A stretch of DNA of 64,000 bases from Paramecium tetraurelia (lineage: Eukaryota > Ciliophora > Oligohymenophorea > Peniculida > Parameciidae), in contig NW_001799133.1 in assembly GCF_000165425.1 (NCBI RefSeq), positions 1 through 64,000 of the forward strand. The letters are read 5' to 3'. Shown in pieces: positions 1 through 14,100 of this stretch. Both the position numbers and the translations under genes were made by a program. The notes under the pieces were generated by a model. That model did no database searches. It was not told the origin of the DNA and saw only the letters and a list, made by a program, of their open reading frames with translations. Within the stretch, counting starts at the first letter, position 1; the number at the start of each line of letters is the position of its first letter.

Positions 1-593
1 AAGAACATAGGACCATGACTAAGAACCTAAAAAAATGTGGAGTCTTGGAGTTGTACCAAATCTCCTTGAATGGCTATGTGAGCAATTATTCATCTAAGAT
101 CAAATCAGAAAAGTAAGGCATCATTTCTCAATCGGATTCATTAAGACTCTCTTTTAGTTCCTTCCTCTTTGACAATTTATTCTGAATTGTTTATCGAGGT
201 ATTTGAAAGAAGTATAAATTACTATAATAAGCAATAAGATTTTGAAAAAGAAAAATGCTCTCCTAATATCTCTGAGGGGAAATATCTCATAATTAAGTAG
301 GGTCAACTTTTGATCCTATGAACTTCAAACCTCTATTAAAAAATTCATGGATCAGAAACATGGTACAAAATTTCAAACAAATTAAATAACTTAGTAATTC
401 ATTGAAGATACAATTTATACCTTGAATTTAATAATATAATACTTCAAGGTTTAAAATATTTAGATTTTGTAAAGTATGATAATGAATTTAGCTTAACCTT
501 AATCTTCTATTGATTTTATTAGATGAAAAGATCATCTCAAAATGCAATTATAATATTGAATTCTTGATTGGAGAGTTTTTTAAAAGTTTTTGA
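1..593 (+). CDS. Hypothetical protein, 3' part, multi-exon (partial)
   Basis: Several + strand stretches read as protein-like in different frames: residues ending QLFIQDQIRK near 50-112, ELFIEVFERSINYY near 185-235, and LDEKIISKCNYNIEF near 520-570. The last is joined to its upstream piece by a clean 23-nt GTA...TAG intron at 468-490. The final frame stops at TGA 591-593, which is 44 bp from the stop of the convergent kinase gene. I could not find introns that join the earlier frames, so the exon structure is unresolved and the gene runs off the left edge. No family is recognised. An alternative is that TGA 183-185 is the real stop of one frame and the rest is noise. Confidence 0.35.
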
Positions 594-637
594 TATAATT
601 AAATGTAGCATATACAAATAGTTTCAGAATTAATTAA

Positions 638-2494
<1,857 letters not shown>

Positions 2495-2550
2495 GCTTAA
2501 AATTCACATTTATAACATCAATCTATTTTTAGTTCCTTATTTATACTCAA

Positions 2551-4028
2551 TCAGATTTCTAACAAATCATTCTCTGTTTAGGTTCCATATATAATTTTGT
2601 CTTCATGTATTTCTTTCAATAAATACTGCAATGAAACAGCTGCCAAACCTAAAATATATAAATTTATTTATACTTCTCAATCTTGATTTAGCCTGATTCG
2701 TGATAATTACAAGCAGAAAAGTAGATTTATTCAAAAGTACTAACCATGCTATTAAAACTTACTTGTGAATCATCTACCAAAAGTAAATTCATATTTGATA
2801 CTCTTAATTGTTAATGACCATTCTAAAAGGGCAAAGATATTCATCAGAAGAAATTGGAATTAATATTATATTATTATCTTAAAATCTGAGAGATTTCTGA
2901 TTCCTCTATGTTGTTCATCATTCTTAATTTATTATATGCTCTATTCCAAATTTGAAATCAATATAACAACAATAACATGTTTTAGGCTGTAAATTTAGTG
3001 TTAACAAAATTATCAACTGTTAGGGAAATTTCAAAAGAATTATGCAGTTACTCATCCAAAGAAGTCGATATTGTCTTCATATTGTTTCAAATAGGATTTA
3101 AATTTTAAGACAATGTGAAGGTCGATTGTTTAAAAACATCTTTTCAATATTTTATCTTGAAGCATATTATCTATTTGTTTTGTTATTAAAGTATTTTATT
3201 TACTAAAATAGCTTGATATTGAATTGCATCAATTAAAAATTAAAATATATATTCATTTATATTTTATTTGTTTAGATCAAATACATGTTACTTCCATATC
3301 GATTTAATTGAATATATTGTACTATGATAACAAAATAAGTAAATTTCAAAATAGACCATGAAATTGGAAGAATAAATAATGGATTCATTTAGATATTTAA
3401 TACTTTATTTTAGTCAACAATATTGTATTTTTGTAGTAATAGATTCATTGAACTGCTTTCAAATATGTTTCACTTTTCAAATTCTTCTATAATTTCTGCC
3501 ACTAAACTGACTAATGTTGTTTATTTAATTTAATAGGCTTTTACTAAAATTCTGATTAAAATTGCAAAATCATTTTCATCGAATATCCTATTTTCAATGG
3601 CCAACTATTTGATCCACCTTTTAAGTGGATATTGAGGACCATGTAAACTATTTATAAAATTAATCCAACTAATTTAGGTTTTGGTGTTTTAAGGTATAAA
3701 ATTATCAATATCTATTTTTGGAGGAGGTATTATCTTCCCATTTTAGAGTTTATCTTATGTTGATTTTGATTTGATCATTGTTAATTTATTGAACATTGAA
3801 TTTGAATTTAGACTTTAAGGAGAAGGCAATCTTCTGAAAAAATACGAAGGCTCTTTATTACTTCTATCTGTTAAACATTCCTTGATGTTTTATAATTTTT
3901 TTCTGTGAATTGCCATATTGAAATCATTTATTCTTGTAGAGATTGGAAGTTTTGAATTTTCATTTTTCTTTAGAAATGAAGTTTTAATCTCTGTATTCAA
4001 ATGTCTTTCTTTAATCTATTAAAGGCAT
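2551..4028 (-). CDS. Unresolved multi-exon locus, hypothetical protein(s)
   Basis: The minus strand carries several clearly protein-like blocks in shifting frames. The best block is at about 3470-3916 (ATG at 3914-3916, 149 codons if unspliced), rich in Asn/Lys/Ser and ending in an amphipathic helix. Lower blocks include VFDLNKQNINEYIFQFLIDA (about 3245-3310), a segment with NLLLVDDSQ near 2790, and a C-terminal LAAVSLQYLLKEIHEDK near 2600-2650 that stops at TGA 2551-2553. Some joins work: an 18-nt GTG...AAG intron at about 3456-3473 and a 32-nt intron near 3290. Others remain open. It may be one gene of about 440 aa or two. The LLVDDS motif faintly recalls a response-regulator strand, but I do not assign that. 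Confidence 0.35.
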
Positions 4029-4036
4029 AATCTATG

Positions 4037-4098
4037 ACCCCATAATTACGATAATATTAATTATCGTCCTCCCACATTCCGAGTGTCGGGAGTGAATT
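4037..4098. other. Two adjacent inverted repeats / possible structured RNA
   Basis: Between the MORN gene stop and the next locus lies acgataat-atta-attatcgt, a perfect 8-bp stem with a 4-nt loop. It is followed directly by ctccc-aca ... tgt-c-gggag, a G+C-rich stem with one bulge. This is much richer in G+C than the surrounding A+T DNA. It could be a small non-coding RNA or a 3'-end structure; the sequence alone cannot decide. Confidence 0.35.
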
Positions 4099-4160
4099 GC
4101 ATACGTTAATAAAATATTATAAATTAATATTACAATATTAATAATTTTTGTATCGATTCT

Positions 4161-5344
4161 TCAAATTACTCTAGTTCCATTATTCCATTCTTACTCTTCA
4201 TCCTAACCACCTTTCTATTTTCTAATTCCTTTCCCGTGTTATTTATCATTTTACCATGCTCCAAAATAGCTTGTTCCATCACTATAAAAGAATGTCCCAT
4301 CCCCATTTCTAAGGTCATTTTGAAATTAACCTAAAAGATTCAATTTGATATTACCTTTGTAATATCTACCATCAGGATAAAATAATTCCCCTTAACCATT
4401 CATCATACTATTCCTCCAATTACCATTATATCTCCTCTTATCAGCCCATGTAAAGGTTCCATATCCTAAATTTAAGGGAAATAGATTAATACCTTCCATT
4501 TAATCATTTACTATACTCCCTTCATAAATAGACCCATCTGTCCATTAAAATCGGCCTGTTCCATATTTGACTCCATTATCATAGCTTCCTTCATACTTTG
4601 TTCCATCAGGCCATGTTTCTTTGCCAAAACCATTTTGTCTATTATTTTTGAACTCGCCTTCGTATTTTGTGCCATCAGCGTATTTATAGATTCCATTGCC
4701 TTCTATATTGCCATTCTAAAAATCACCTTACTATGTGTTAGACATCATTAGATACATAAAATTCCCCAGATGCCATAATTAATCTCCCATGAAGATGTTA
4801 ATAGTCTTAGAAAAAGTAACCTTCATAAATAGAACCATCAGAATAAATTAGTTTTCCTCTGCCTTCCCTCACACCATTCATCCATTATCCTTCATAAATT
4901 GAACCATCTTCTAATAGCTGATATCAACTTAAATTTTACATATGGTGTTAAAGACCTAGATTTTTAGAATTTTTCATCATATCTCGTATTGTAATTGTAT
5001 TCTCCATACAAAAATAACTTCTCTTTTACTAATTCGTTGCAGGATTCTACAGTTCCATTATAAGGCTTGATTTTTTCATTTTTTGGTTTTGTATTTTCCA
5101 TTTACTCTTTTTCTTGCTCAGCCTAGAGTTTTGATTTGTTATATACCTCCTTTCTTGCTTTCATTCCTCTAAAACCTGATTAAATTTTGATCACATTTTA
5201 TTCATCATATGATGATAATGGCATTGCTTCTGCTTAAACCTCTTCAGGCTTAACCTTTTCTTGAAGTTAACCTTCTTCAAAGCACATACTTCCTCGTTTA
5301 TCAATTTCTGTTGAGACTGGATGTTGAGAAATGCATGGACCCAT
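4161..5344 (-). CDS. MORN-repeat protein
   Basis: The protein has a charged N-terminal region of about 150 residues and then about nine MORN repeats to near the C-terminus, with the usual YxGxWxxGxxxGxG pattern (DGSIYEGQW, DGTKYEGEF, DGTKYEGSYDNG, DGRYYKG). MORN repeats fold as beta-hairpins and often bind membranes or organise cortical structures; in ciliates many such proteins are found. Four introns are required: 4918-4939 (22 nt, ends CAG), 4731-4755, 4466-4492 and 4331-4354. The last two are multiples of three without an in-frame TGA, so they show only because they interrupt the repeat. No catalytic domain (for example PIP kinase) is fused. It is divergent from a possible small + gene at about 5570-5891. 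Confidence 0.9.
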
Positions 5345-5569
5345 TTTATTAGTAAATTATAAATTCAATGAAAAGAACCAAATATTTCACTTGTTAGAAA
5401 TAAGTTATTTCAAAAAAACATTATGAACCATGATTGGATTTTATGAATTAACTCATTGATCGAATACAAAAATTTTTACTGTAAATGATTCGTAATCTAT
5501 TGGTCCCTCTTTAAAACAAAAACGCTTTACTCTGGTCAAAGGAGATTTATTAACTAAATTTTAAAAGAG

Positions 5570-5891
5570 AGAATTTTTCATTCTACATTTTCACAATAAT
5601 CTCAATATGTTCATTATTTTAGTAATAATTATTCCTCCCCATTACAAATTACGTAATTTTAATTTATAAGCAAAAAGCATATTAGAAATCAAAAATTAAT
5701 GATTTGAAATAACTATGAAAATCTATTCATAATTTATTTCTAACATCTCTAATAATTAAGATTTTCAATTTAAGTGATGATAATTTGATACTTTAAAAGT
5801 TGCTGGCTAATTTCTAGATGAATTAGGGCTTGAAAGATAGATGTCTATTGATATTGTGATATGGATGGTTGGAAAAGATGAATTAATTTGA
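5570..5891 (+). CDS. Possible small gene, 3' exon only
   Basis: A + strand frame reading VAGQFLDELGLERQMSID and then IVIWMVGKDELI is protein-like and ends at TGA 5889-5891, 30 bp before the stop of the convergent TPR gene. Upstream exons between 5500 and 5770 could not be joined; an intron ending in AAG just before 5776 is conceivable. No family is recognised. The rest of 5345-5570 shows nothing I can support. Confidence 0.35.
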
Positions 5892-5921
5892 CATATAAAT
5901 TGATATATGATATATATAGAA

Positions 5922-8900
5922 TCATTTTAATTTTGCTAATCGTTATTCAACAATCCTATCAAGCCTCAGTTATTATTTGAGCAATTCAATATCCTTTTTA
6001 TAATTAGTTTGATATGTCGTTGAATCATCCTAATGTCGTTATTCTATAGTGATTTTATCATCATTAATGGAAATTTAATGTCTAGATATAGGATAAATAA
6101 AACTACTATTCTGAATTTTCGTCGTCATTTTCTTCTTCTTGGTTATGATCAATTTATGATTTTTAGCTTTCACTTCTTAAATCTAATTCAACCTATTGAA
6201 CATTTTCAGTGAATATCACTCCATCAGGATTTCTTCTAATCCATGGCGCTTCCGGCTTGTTGTCCACGTCTGTAGACTATACTATTGTAATCGAATAATT
6301 AGAATTACTTGAATTCCTTCAATTAATTTATTATCAAATTCTGGATTCATAGAGGGAGGAGTTATTCTTGGTAAACAGAAGGATAGTCTGGTTTCTAAGT
6401 TTCCAATTTTAAAAGTTGGGAAAATGCAGCATAATCTATTGGAGTAGGGAAAAATGGTTGCACTTTTAGGTTAATTTGTGTCTAATGCTGCAAGAAAATC
6501 TCGAATTGGAGTTTCAAATGATTCCTAAAGTTATTCAGCTAATTAATTTAATAATTCTTTTCCTTTTCTCTTTTATTTATTCTTCAATAATATATATATA
6601 TATTACTAATATTGTAGCAATAGAAACATTGTAATAGTATTCGTACATATTATATGTTCTATCCTCAAATTCCAATTCATCTAATTCACTGATTAATCTT
6701 TCCTATTGTTCTTACTAAGAAATTAATGAATTATTCGACTATTAACTAAATTCTTTTATTTATTATTTCAACCCATATGATTTTGTCCATAAATCCATAG
6801 CTTTTTTATAGTTCCCTAAGTAAAATTTCATTATTCCTCTATAAAATATTAAATCTGATGTTAAAAACACATGGCCATCTGATCCTAAAACTATTAATTT
6901 CTTAAGCATTTAAGATGCTATTCTAAAATTGACTGATTTATTTGATCCTTGCGATAATTTAAGAATCATCATAGATTGGGATTCATCTGGACCTACAGTA
7001 GATGTTTTCAAGGCTAATAAACATTCTTTATCAATATAACTTTTCTTATCTCCAGTCAATTCTATTATCCTATTTAAATCTGACATTGCATAATTTAATT
7101 CTTTCTAAATGATGTAACACAGTGCTCTGTATCTTAATAACTACACATTATTTTGAATATCTGGAGAATGAGAATATGTTTTGATTGCGTGTTCGTAAGC
7201 TCCAATTAAAAATAACAAATTTCCTGCCCATAAATGAATATCAGGATCTTTGGGTTTAAGAGAAATGTAAGTTTGCAAATCATTAAATGCAGCAGTTCTA
7301 TCCCCTAACAATGTAAATACTTTGGCTCTATTCAAATAAGCTTCAGCGAATTTTGAGTCCCAATTGATCACAATAGTGAAATCATTTAAGGCTTATTGAG
7401 GATTGTCCAAACAGGCCCTTACTAATCCTCTAGCATAAACATATTTAGCAACTCGATCTTCATTCTTCTCAACTGCTTTTGTTAAATCAGATAAAGCCAA
7501 ATCTATTTAACCAAAATAAAATCTTAAAATTCCTCTATGATAAAGTAGGTTAGAATTCTAATCATTCAAAGTTACTGCTTTATCCAAATGTTTTAAAGCA
7601 TTTTTTATATATTTATCCTTGTCTTTTGGCATATGCTTGTTAATAAATTATATAAGAGTCAAGGACTTATAAAAATGCGGCTCCATTTTACCAGGAAACA
7701 ACTTGGAGGCTTTCTGAAATTGTGATTACGCTTTTTCAAATTGACTCGACTAGGACATTACAATTCCTTCACATATGATCTTATTATATAATGATGGTTA
7801 ATCTAATTCTTAAAAGTTTTGAACATAAATCAAGTCGTTTAATGCTTTTTAGAATTTATTTAAACAAATAAAACCTAGAATATTAGATAAATTTACCATA
7901 GGCTCTATAAAGAAAAATAATCTTCTTGATGAACTCCCCCAATTAATAATTATTAATTAATTATGTGAACACATTTACACCTTCTTAATATTTTCTTTTC
8001 ATTAAGAATATAACTCCTTCTGTGAATTATCTTAATTTCATAATAGATTCTTTATCAACCTCTAAATGGTCTTCTCTTTATAATGTATAATATGCAGAAT
8101 AGAAATCCTTCTAATCAATTTTAATTTTGGCTATTTCTTATAATGATTTTGTTACTGCCTTCCTACTATTATTTTATTTAATTGATTATTCAAAGCTCAA
8201 AATAGCTTCATTGAATTAGCCTTTATTTATGTAAATTTAGCCCTTCATGAAGAGCGCCTCTGAACTATTGGGGTCATTCATTAGAATTTGATTGATAGCT
8301 TCCATGGCTCTATCTAAAGACTATAACTCAATATAGCAATATATTTTTCTCATCAAAAATTATTCATTTTCTGGAATAGTTTCATAAACATTCAATGCTT
8401 CAGCTATTTTACCACTCAATCTTAAGCAATCTGCTCTACCTAATGTACCTTAAAATGATATTTAATCATTCTCTAGAACACTTGCCTAATAGAAATCTTG
8501 CAAAGCTAACTAGTATTTTTTTATTTTCATTAATAATTTTCCTTTATGTATTAATGCATCATAATAAATTGGTTATAATTTTGAATATTTTTTTGATAAA
8601 AATTCTTTTAAAACAGCTATTGCATCACTGTAGTTCCCAATTTTTTTTAAACACAATGCTTACAAAATTACAGTATTTCCATTTAAATCCCCTGATTGTC
8701 TTGCTCTTGAAAACTAATTGACTGCTTAATCATATTGTCGACAATTCATATGAATTAAACCCTTAAAGTAGGCAATTTCCTTTATGTATTCTGGATTCAT
8801 TTGAGGCTGATCAATCTCCTCCAAATCTTTTAAAGCCTCTTAAAATTTTTATGCCTTTATCAGCTTTTCACAATTTAGTATTCTTTTCGCGGGAGACTGT

Positions 8901-9273
8901 GAGAAATATTGATGAACATGGTGTTCACTTGTCGTGCTATTAGGTTGTAATTTGCTAAATTTAAAATTAATTTGTTATACTTCTGTAATGATGATTTTCG
9001 GGTAGATAACTAAATTGTCTTTAGGTTTTTTGTATTAAAAGAACTATTTAACGAGGTTTTATGATTAGTGGTTGACTTATTTTTCTTATTATTGACAATG
9101 CTCCCCGATTTTCTTTTTGAATCGTCGTTTCTAGATTGAACATTCCGATGGTCAACATCTTCTGTTTTCAAATAACGATTTTGACTTCTTCTTATAGTTT
9201 ATTACTGTCTGCCTTCCCACATTGAAGGGGTGAAACATTTCCTTCTTGGAGATAAACTACTTCTAACAAGCAT
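5922..9273 (-). CDS. Large tetratricopeptide (TPR) repeat protein
   Basis: A protein of about 1,073 aa. After a basic Ser/Arg-rich N-terminus of about 110 residues there are some 15 or more TPR helix pairs, for example YFKGLIHMNCRQYDQAVNQF, ALFMKGQIYINKGQFNEAIL and LLYHRGILRFYFGQIDLALS. The C-terminal part is acidic and ends in a short coiled coil. Such arrays are protein-interaction scaffolds, and the number of TPR proteins in ciliates is large, so no specific role is assigned. Introns: 26 nt near 8960, 22 nt near 7900, an ambiguous one at 6582-6606 (25 nt ending AAG, or a 22-nt GTT...TAG form), 32 nt near 6290 and 25 nt near 6085. The spliced length is a multiple of three. Confidence 0.88.
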
Positions 9274-10159
9274 AATTTTTGTTAGTTATTTAACTTATAA
9301 TATATATAAAATTTGAAATCTAATTTATATTTCCATTACATTTAATTAGTTTATAATCAAAGATTAAAAATTCAAATAGCATTTCACAAATAAGGAGAAC
9401 AGATTTTGATCATTATTAAATAGAAATATTTTGCAAATTTGTGTTCAAAAATATCTAAAACACAGTTTCATTTTTTAGGGAAAAAAAACAATTTTATGAT
9501 AAGTTTAAGCATTTATTTATTAAGAAACAGGAATTAGCAAACAGGAACGCATTTCTTTGATGATAAACTATAAAATAAATATGAAAAAAAAATGAATTTT
9601 ATCATTTTGATTTATAGATTCATGAATTAGTCTGATCATTTTATTAATAATAGATCTTTATTTATAAACTGTAAATCAATATTAATCCACCAATAAATAA
9701 TAAAAGTTCTTTAGAATCGACATTGTTTCTATGAACTCAATTAATATTGATAATAGAAATTCTATTTATTAATTATATTTTACATCCTTGAATTACAATT
9801 TTAAGCTCTTCTTTGTAGTTCGGATTATAATTTATATTAATAAATCTATCATTGTAAAGGCAATTGTTTACATAGCACACCATATTTACTTCTATTTAGA
9901 TAAAACATGAAATGATGATATTGTTATGAATTTGGTAATAGAATCTTTGAATGACAAATTATACATTGAGTCGATTTGCAGAAAATTTGAATGAGTAGAA
10001 CTTTACTTAATTATATAGAAGTAAGCAATTATATATAAGTTTTTAACAGCAATAAAATTATATATTCATTACGACAACATTAAGTCTTCATTTATGTCAT
10101 CTTCAAATAGATATTATTTAAGCAGGAATGATCAAAAATTGAAAGACTTTAATTAATTT
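9274..10159. other. Gap with weak coding signals
   Basis: Very A+T-rich stretch upstream of both the TPR gene and the papain-like gene. A minus-strand piece around 9620-9883 (ATG at 9881-9883) includes a hydrophobic run LLLFIGGLILIYSL near its end, reminiscent of a tail anchor, but the frames could not be joined. A + frame from 9496 is open for about 85 codons and is not protein-like. I treat this region as mostly non-coding. Confidence 0.3.
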
Positions 10160-11098
10160 ATGTAAAAAACATTCTTAGTTTCAGGATTGACGCTCCTTTT
10201 AACCTCAATTGGCTCCATTTAAAATCACTAACCTGATGATGTCTCTTTGGCTTTTTAAGAATTTAAAAAGAAATATTAAAAATCTTACACAATACCTGAG
10301 GAAATTTTCAGAAGAGTCATCTTTAGATCGAACTATGAAAAAATCTAAGCTCACAATTCTGACAAAACATAAACATACTCAGTCGACGTGAATCAATTCA
10401 CCGATTTTAGTTAAGATGAATTTGTTGCCATCTAATTGAGCTTTATCCCACCTAGTGGATGGAAACCATCAGATGAAGAAGTCATTTAAGTAGGTGTTGA
10501 ACCAAATGACTCAGTTGATTGGAGATCAAAAGTTCGTGTTAAGAACCAATAATGGTGCGGTGCTGGTTGGGCCTTTTCTGCAGTTGGTGCTGTAGAAGCT
10601 TTCTTTAAAATTAAAAAAAATCTAGATTACAGTTTATCTGAATAATATTTAATTGATTGCGATAGGACTAAAAACAAAGGATGTCTGGGAGGACATCCAG
10701 ATTTAGGGATCAAATACATAGCAAATTATGGAATATATTCCGAATCTGCCTATATTTACGCAGGTGATAGAAATTAGGTATGTACATAATTATATGGAAT
10801 TCATAAAATTAAAAATTCAGGCGTTTAAAGTATTGAAAAAACAGGTTTAAAAGCCGCAATAAAAGAATATCCAATTACAGTCAGTGTTGATGCCACAAAT
10901 TGGAATCATTATAAAGAAGGAGTTTTCAATAATTGCAACAAGAATATCAATCATGTAGTTCTGGCAGTAGGTTATGATTCTAAAGGTAATTGGATCATCA
11001 AGAACTCTTGGGGAACTACTTGGGGAGAATAAGGTTTTATGACCTTGAAAGCAGGAGATACTTGTGGTGTTACTTAAATGGCTTTCAAAGCAATTTGA
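10160..11098 (+). CDS. Papain-fold (C1A) cysteine-protease homologue lacking the catalytic Cys
   Basis: 312 aa, no intron. A signal peptide occupies residues 1-20. The I29 inhibitor propeptide follows (ERFNIN-type FRRVIFRSNYEKIQAHN, then VNQFTDF). The mature domain starts around DSVDWRSKV. The oxyanion Gln is present. Where papains have CGSCWAFS, this protein reads CGAGWAFS: the nucleophile Cys is Gly (codon ggt at 10565-10567). The active-site His (NHVVLAVGY) and Asn (KNSWG) are kept. The fold, propeptide and secretion signal are therefore intact but peptide hydrolysis by the normal mechanism is not expected. The open frame has no other damage, so it looks like a maintained pseudoenzyme rather than a pseudogene. 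It ends 32 bp from the convergent stop of the next gene. Confidence 0.93.
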
Positions 11099-11130
11099 GA
11101 AAATATTTACATAAATTTAAATAATAATAA

Positions 11131-14100
11131 TCATAAAGTAGACATAAATCTTTATAAAGCTTGTTTCTATAATCCATTATTTACAAAAGAACTAAAATGA
11201 GGACATTGCTCTTCTATCTCTGTAAAATACATCTTAGTTTGTCTTAACTATATCTTCCCTTTAATTTATTAATAGTTAATATGAACTTTTTAATGCTCCT
11301 AAAAAAGTTGTAAAATAATTAATGTGTTTTTTTTATAAGCCATAAATGTCATTCCATCTGTATTTTCTTATTCTTATTTTGTTTCTTCTAAAAATATGGG
11401 ATTGTTGTTTATATATTTTTATTGATTAGCAAGACCCAAAAAGTTTTATGATTTTATCTTAAACCCGATATATTCACATATTTATTTCAAGTCACTTAAG
11501 GATAATTTTGCATTCATGTAATTAGTCTAATATTTAAAATAACCATCTGCTATAAACAAGTTTAGGATTTCCCTTAAATTTATTTGTTTTTGACAATAAA
11601 ATATTGGTGATTCACTTTAAAAGCCTAAAACTCTTATTGAAAGATTAAACATCGATGAATTAGCATAATTAATAGATTCAAAAGCAACAAAGGGATTATC
11701 TCTACCTATATCTAAACTCATATAATCTAAAAAGAATTAAATGGTGTAAAGTCCAATCTTATCAATCTTAAGTTGCATTTTATGGATAAATTCTTTGAGA
11801 TTAGCTTTAAACCCAAAATCAAGACAAATTTAAGAACTATCTTAAAATTATGATTTTATCGTTATGACCTATTTATCCTTAAGCAATGACTAATAATTAC
11901 TTGACAAACTCTTAAAATGATTTAGAAGTTCTTGGTTTTCCATTGATTCATTCTTTTTTTTTTGTATATAATTTTTTCCTATCTATTTAAAAGAATTCAC
12001 TGTAGCATTAGTATCTTATTCCAGTTATTCTATCAAGGTTTTCTCTAAATAATTTTTATTTTATGCTTCACTTTCAATTCTTATATTGAATGGATCTTTT
12101 AAACTTAATTTCAATAATTTTATAAGTTAAGTCCATATATTTAGCTCAACTCTCATTTTATCCCCTTTGTTAATAATCTTACTTTTATTTTATAATAATT
12201 GCTGAATTATCAATCTTCGATTTAAACTATTATTAAGCTCTCTAGTAAACTCAAAAAACTTATGTAGATTTATAAAAGTTTATTATTTATTCATAATTAG
12301 CTTATTGGTTGTAAACTTTCTAAGGTAAACAGATTTCCTTTACATTTTTGTTTACTCAAATAAAATTGAAAACATTTCTTAAGTTTCCAAACTGGCTAAA
12401 TCTAAAAAATTAATTGTTCCAAGTAGATATCTACTTGTTTTCGGAACATATATTTGAATAATCCAAACATCTATAATTAAATGACTATAAACTGTAACAA
12501 CAGCATATTCTGCTGGTCCACTCTTGAAATTACATAGTTAAGAATTTTTCACACCAACATGAAACTTTTTAATAAAATGTCCAATAACTCTCGCATCTTT
12601 TAAATATGTTTCACAATAGTTCTTAGAAACCTATTCCTTGGAATCATAAAATAATTTCACAAACTAACAATTATTATGTCTTTCTAATAAGTTCAAATTA
12701 TTAATTTAAATAATATTTCCTTTTGGAGACTTAGGGGAATCACCACTTATAGAGATGCTTCTTTGATATTCAATAAAAGTTTGTCTAGTTTTTTTTGATA
12801 AAAAGTATCTATGAAGAAATGTTGGTAATTAATATCTAAATTTTCTTTCTGTATAAGTATTATTCAAAATAGTCATAGTCATTCTCTAAATAAATTTATC
12901 ATCGAAGTAATAAATTGATTAATATTATTCAATGTTAATTTTGAATAACTCAATCAAATCCTAATGGGAAAATATCATCTTAAATGAAGAAGTTTTAGAT
13001 GATAATAATTCTAATTATAAATTTACATAAAGCATTTCACCATCAAAATAATATATTCTTTCATTTCCTTTTTAATCAAAATTAAAATTATCTAATTTTT
13101 TATTAAAACTGTAATAAATAGATGTGTGTACAATAAATTATTAATTTCTGTTTATAAAGAATCTGTAATGATTAGAATTAAAATGATTTGTAAGATCTTT
13201 ATGTTTACTCAATATTAAGGTTTTTAATTTTATTGCAGATGGTAATTGACAATTCACGTAATGAGATTATTATATGTATATTGGAGTTTTGCTGTCTTTG
13301 GTTAAAAATTCAGTTACTTTATAATTTAATAGTTGTTTCATTTTAGAAAACTAATTAAGGCTTCCTTTTTCATAAATTCTATAAAGAGGAATTTACTTTA
13401 TAATATTAATAGCTTATAATATTTCCTAATTATTAGCCATGAAATCTGGTTCTTCTATTATTTATTTTCCTTGATATATATCATCATACTATTAAATTTA
13501 GGTTACAATACTAATTTTAAATAATTATTCTAAGTTTTATTCTTTCTCATTAATAATTTTGGTGTGCTTAACAAACTATTATTCAATTGGGGAAATAGCA
13601 TATAATTAAATGCTTTTTTCTTCTTTTTACATTAATTTTAAAGACATTTTTTTAGTTTTCAACTGATTATCATTTTTCAAAATAATTTTATTTTAAATTA
13701 AGTCAATGTCAAAGTAAGTAAACAAAAATAGACTCAATAATTCTTTTTAAGTATTTGAATAATCTGATTAAAAGACTAAATTATAGATTAATGATTCAAA
13801 TCTAATATTCTATAATTATTTTGGATCTTTCTCAAGATATTCTAATAATTAATGATATACTGAAACTTAAAGTGAATAAGGTTCAATGAGTAAGTTGCTT
13901 TTAACATTATCAACAGCTTTTTCTTTATTAAACAAAGTAGAAGAAACTTTTAGCTCAAAATATTATTTATTTATTTGCTATCCAAATATTTGAGGAATAT
14001 TGAGTGAGTTGTTTTTTTTTCCCTCTGGACTAAGTATATCATTTAAATGATATTTTAAATCCCTCGATATTTCTATTTCTAATGTTAGCAATACAAATTT

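Noticed and set aside
10209-10391. + strand 60-codon frame beginning MAPFKITNLMM
   Set aside because: It overlaps the papain-homologue propeptide in another frame; the propeptide frame has the I29 motifs.
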